A stretch of 8,547 nt of DNA from contig CATIYU010000154.1 of NCBI GenBank assembly GCA_949739085.1, forward strand, positions 1 to 8,547, read 5' to 3'. The stretch comes from an uncultured Eubacteriales bacterium (lineage in GTDB: Bacteria; Bacillota_A; Clostridia; Oscillospirales; Oscillospiraceae). Below, piece after piece: positions 6,412 to 8,547 of this stretch (position 1 is its first letter; each line of letters starts with the position of its first letter). The position numbers were made by a program, and so were the translations under genes. Under the pieces are notes generated by a model that ran no database searches, had not been told where the DNA came from, and worked only from the letters and a program-made list of their open reading frames with translations.

Positions 6412-6627
6412 TTAGCGAACAGGTCCTCGATAATCGGTAAGCCCCAAGATGTAATCTGTACTAGTTTTGTAAAATTGCGCCAATTTCACAACGGCCCAAA
6501 CCGGAATCTCCCGTTCCCCGCTTTCGTACCTGCGATAGACGGTGCGCCTCATGATAAGATAATCCGCAATTTCCTGTTGGGTCTTATCGCTGTCCTCTCT
6601 CAGGTCCCGAAGCCGTCTGAAATACAC
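6412..6627 (-). CDS. Small XRE-family HTH regulator B, first gene of the comEC operon
   Basis: This 71-residue helix-turn-helix protein is a paralogue of regulator A with the same length. The HTH region is QQEIADYLIMRRTVYRRYESG (about 17-37), followed by REIPVWAVVKLAQFYKTSTDYILGLTD. GTG 6627 was chosen because AGAGGTG lies six bases upstream and the alignment with regulator A begins exactly there; a second in-frame GTG at 6636 is possible but has poorer spacing. The reading frame is open far upstream, antisense to leuS, which is an effect of GC-rich codons and not a long protein. Third-position GC is about 55% by hand count, lower than in neighbouring genes. A good promoter ends only about 14 bases before the start. 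Its gene lies 68 bases before regulator A. Target genes are unknown. Confidence 0.85.
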   Translation of the reverse strand: MYFRRLRDLREDSDKTQQEIADYLIMRRTVYRRYESGEREIPVWAVVKLAQFYKTSTDYILGLTDYRGPVR

Positions 6628-6645
6628 TGGACTCACCTCTCCCGC

Positions 6646-6675
6646 ATGATACCACACAAAAGGCGGACCCGTCAA
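6646..6675 (-). promoter_or_regulatory. Sigma-A-type promoter of the regulator B / regulator A / comEC / holA / rnmV operon
   Basis: Read on the - strand, TTGACG (6675-6670) is followed by an 18-bp spacer and TATCAT (6651-6646). Each hexamer matches the housekeeping consensus at five of six positions. The start would fall near 6639, leaving a leader of only about a dozen bases with the AGAGGTG ribosome binding site before GTG 6627. This position supports the shortened start chosen for regulator B. Confidence 0.7.
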
Positions 6676-6689
6676 GGTGAAGGACCCCG

Positions 6690-6786
6690 CCGGGAAATCG
6701 GGAGGGAAGTTGTCCCAAACCACTTGCAATCCGGGAAAAAATCCGATATAATACCCCGGTATAGACATTTGCCGGGGAAAAACCGG
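6690..6786. repeat. Three CCGGG-plus-A-tract motifs at exact 41-bp spacing
   Basis: CCGGGAAATCGG starts at 6690, CCGGGAAAAAATCCG at 6731 and CCGGGGAAAAACCGG at 6772. The starts are exactly 41 bp apart, close to four helical turns, so all three would lie on nearly the same DNA face. Each is a small imperfect dyad (CCGG or CGG facing CCG or CGG across an A-tract). The first lies between the two divergent promoters, the second in the leuS promoter spacer, the third in the leuS leader. This arrangement suggests binding sites for a regulator. No known regulator is identified, and chance in GC-rich DNA remains possible. Confidence 0.45.
6724..6752 (+). promoter_or_regulatory. Sigma-A-type promoter of leuS
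   Basis: TTGCAA (6724-6729), a 17-bp spacer and a perfect TATAAT (6747-6752) form a convincing promoter. Transcription would begin near 6759, giving a leader of about 45 bases. An inverted repeat ATACC-CC-GGTAT (6751-6762) overlaps the end of the -10 element, and CCCCGG (6754-6759) faces CCGGGG (6772-6777) across the start site. These dyads are possible operators. No T-box specifier stem, antiterminator sequence or leader terminator is present in the short leader. Confidence 0.78.
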
Positions 6787-6804
6787 ACAACATAGGAAGA
6801 AAGT

Positions 6805-8547
6805 GTGGTTAAGTTGAAATACGATTTTGCAAGCATCGAGCCCAAGTGGCAAAAACGCTGGGATGAGGCGAAGGTTTTCCCGGGGGAGACCGGCGGGAAA
6901 AAGCCGAAATTCTACGGCCTGGTGGAGTTCCCCTACCCCTCCGGACAGGGCCTGCATGTGGGCCACCCCCGCCCTTATACGGCCATGGATATCGTCACCC
7001 GGAAAAAGCGGATGGACGGCTATAACGTGCTCTTCCCCATCGGCTTCGACGCCTTCGGCCTGCCCACGGAGAACTACGCCATCAAAAACCACATCCATCC
7101 CGCCAAGGTTACCAAGGACAATATTGCCAACTTCACCAAGCAGCTCCACATGCTGGGCTACTCCTTCGACTGGGACCGGGTGGTGGACACCACCGACCCC
7201 AAGTACTACAAGTGGACCCAGTGGATCTTCCTCCAGCTCTACAAGAAGGGGCTGGCCTACAAGACCTCCATGCCCGTGAACTGGTGCACCTCCTGCAAGT
7301 GTGTGCTGGCCAACGAGGAGGTGGTAGAGGGCGTCTGCGAGCGGTGCGGCAGCGCCGTGGTGCGCAAGGAGAAGAGCCAGTGGATGCTGAAGATCACCGA
7401 GTACGCCGACCGGCTGATTGACGACTTGGACGGCCTGGACTTTATCGAGCGGGTGAAGATCCAGCAGCGCAACTGGATCGGCCGGTCCGAGGGGCTGGAG
7501 GTGGACTTTAAGATGTCCACCGGCGACACCATGACCGTCTATACCACCCGGGGGGATACGCTGTACGGCGTCACCTACATGGTCCTCTCCCCGGAGCACC
7601 CGGTGCTGGAGCGTTGGAAGGGCTGCATCGCCAACTGGGACGAGGTGAAGGCCTATCAGGAGGCCGCCGCCCGGAAGTCCGACTTCGAGCGCAGTGAGCT
7701 CAACAAGGACAAGACCGGTGTGGCGCTCCAAGGGGTCACGGCCATCAATCCGGCCAATGGCGCGGAGGTGCCTGTGTTCGTCTCCGACTATGTGCTCATG
7801 GGCTACGGCACCGGCGCGGTGATGGGCGTCCCCGGCCACGATCAGCGGGACTGGGAGTTTGCCACCAAATTTGGTCTGCCCATCGTTGAGGTGGTGCAGG
7901 GCGGCGACATCACCAAGGAGGCTTTCGCCCTAAAGGATGACACCGGCATCATGGTGAACTCCGGCTTTATGAACGGCATGACAGTGAAGGACGCCATCCC
8001 GGCGATGAAGGAGTACGCGGTGAAGCAGGGCTTCGGCCGGCTGAAAACCAACTTCAAGCTCCGTGACTGGGTGTTCTCCCGCCAGCGGTACTGGGGGGAG
8101 CCGATCCCCATGATCTGGTGCGACAAGTGCGGCTGGCAGCCGGTGGACGAGAGCGAGCTGCCCCTGCTCCTGCCGGAGGTGGAGAGCTATGAGCTCACCG
8201 ACGACGGGGAGAGCCCTCTCAGCAAGATGACCAACTGGGTGAACACCACCTGCCCCTGCTGTGGCGGAAGCGCCAAGCGGGAGACGGATACCATGCCCCA
8301 GTGGGCCGGGTCCTCTTGGTACTTCCTCCGGTATATGGACCCGGAGAACGCCGATGCTATCGCCTCCAAGGAGGCGCTGGACTACTGGTCCCCGGTGGAT
8401 TGGTACAACGGCGGCATGGAGCACACAACCCTCCACCTGCTGTACAGCCGGTTCTGGCACAAGTTCCTCTACGACATCGGCGTGGTGCCCACCAAGGAGC
8501 CCTACGCCAAGCGCACCAGTCACGGCATGATCTTGGGTGAGGGCGGC
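6805..8547 (+). CDS. leuS: Leucyl-tRNA synthetase, N-terminal 581 residues
   Basis: Partial at the right edge; 581 of an expected 800 or more codons are present with no stop. The enzyme charges tRNA-Leu with leucine in the cytoplasm. The class I signature appears as HVGH (51-54) in [18 protein letters not shown] zinc ribbon has Cys 161, 164, 178 and 181; a second cysteine cluster has Cys 439, 442, 483 and 486. The CP1 editing domain shows TTRGDT (247-252), where the usual motif is TTRPDT, and [15 protein letters not shown] with the editing-type Asp 346. [34 protein letters not shown] and the approach [10 protein letters not shown] are typical; the KMSKS loop lies beyond the window. GTG 6805 was chosen because AGGAAG begins at 6794 with good spacing; TTG 6814 (LKYDF) is too far from it. 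It is transcribed divergently from the comEC operon. Confidence 0.96.
   Translation, partial: MVKLKYDFASIEPKWQKRWDEAKVFPGETGGKKPKFYGLVEFPYPSGQGLHVGHPRPYTAMDIVTRKKRMDGYNVLFPIGFDAFGLPTENYAIKNHIHPAKVTKDNIANFTKQLHMLGYSFDWDRVVDTTDPKYYKWTQWIFLQLYKKGLAYKTSMPVNWCTSCKCVLANEEVVEGVCERCGSAVVRKEKSQWMLKITEYADRLIDDLDGLDFIERVKIQQRNWIGRSEGLEVDFKMSTGDTMTVYTTRGDTLYGVTYMVLSPEHPVLERWKGCIANWDEVKAYQEAAARKSDFERSELNKDKTGVALQGVTAINPANGAEVPVFVSDYVLMGYGTGAVMGVPGHDQRDWEFATKFGLPIVEVVQGGDITKEAFALKDDTGIMVNSGFMNGMTVKDAIPAMKEYAVKQGFGRLKTNFKLRDWVFSRQRYWGEPIPMIWCDKCGWQPVDESELPLLLPEVESYELTDDGESPLSKMTNWVNTTCPCCGGSAKRETDTMPQWAGSSWYFLRYMDPENADAIASKEALDYWSPVDWYNGGMEHTTLHLLYSRFWHKFLYDIGVVPTKEPYAKRTSHGMILGEGG

Noticed and set aside
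6754..6777. CCCCGG/CCGGGG as an RNA attenuator hairpin in the leuS leader
   Set aside because: With the start near 6759 the left arm would be almost wholly untranscribed, so an RNA hairpin is unlikely; only a DNA operator role remains possible.
6628..7839. Open - strand frame upstream of regulator B, making an apparent 475-residue protein antisense to leuS
   Set aside because: The sense strand encodes an intact leuS with all motifs. The antisense translation is low-complexity, rich in H, G, V and L, with no domain until the HTH part. The promoter at 6646-6675 and the ribosome binding site place the real start at 6627.
1..8547. CRISPR array, tRNA/rRNA gene, transposon, phage or toxin-antitoxin module
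   Set aside because: No regularly spaced direct repeats with spacers, no tRNA-like cloverleaf, no transposase or integrase, and no toxin partner next to the HTH genes were seen on either strand.

Overview
The window looks like chromosomal core DNA from an endospore-forming, GC-rich member of the Clostridia, most likely the Oscillospiraceae (the Flavonifractor/Lawsonibacter/Oscillibacter kind of genome). The evidence is a GerA-family spore germination gene, Firmicutes-type RNase M5, a comEC-holA gene pair, strong AGGAGG-like ribosome binding sites, frequent GTG/TTG starts and high GC at third codon positions. The family-level placement is inference. I see no rRNA, tRNA, CRISPR array, transposase or phage gene.

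Left part, + strand (1-1959): the last 124 codons of an NCS2/AzgA-type purine permease end in a strong intrinsic terminator. A monocistronic spoVAF-like gene follows. It has a near-consensus forespore (sigma-G type) promoter and a GC-rich hairpin after its stop codon. About 200 bp without a confident gene (1960-2157) separates it from a convergent - strand block.

Middle part, - strand (6627 down to 2158): a compact operon reads XRE regulator B, XRE regulator A, comEC, holA (DNA polymerase III delta), rnmV (RNase M5). The two regulators are 71-residue paralogues of equal length. Regulator A overlaps comEC by an ATGA junction. A 15-bp-arm inverted repeat sits just before the regulator A start. 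A sigma-A-type promoter lies immediately upstream of regulator B.

Right part, + strand (6628-8547): a divergent intergenic region of 177 bp carries the regulator operon promoter and the leuS promoter. It also holds three CCGGG-plus-A-tract motifs exactly 41 bp apart. leuS (leucyl-tRNA synthetase) then runs off the end of the window after 581 codons. No T-box leader is visible.

Most genes are well-known housekeeping genes. The least explained part is the control region at the head of the comEC operon: tandem paralogous regulators with diverged recognition helices, a composition break inside regulator A, the inverted repeat and the spaced motifs. This is a candidate local control circuit for comEC and perhaps leuS, not a demonstrated system.
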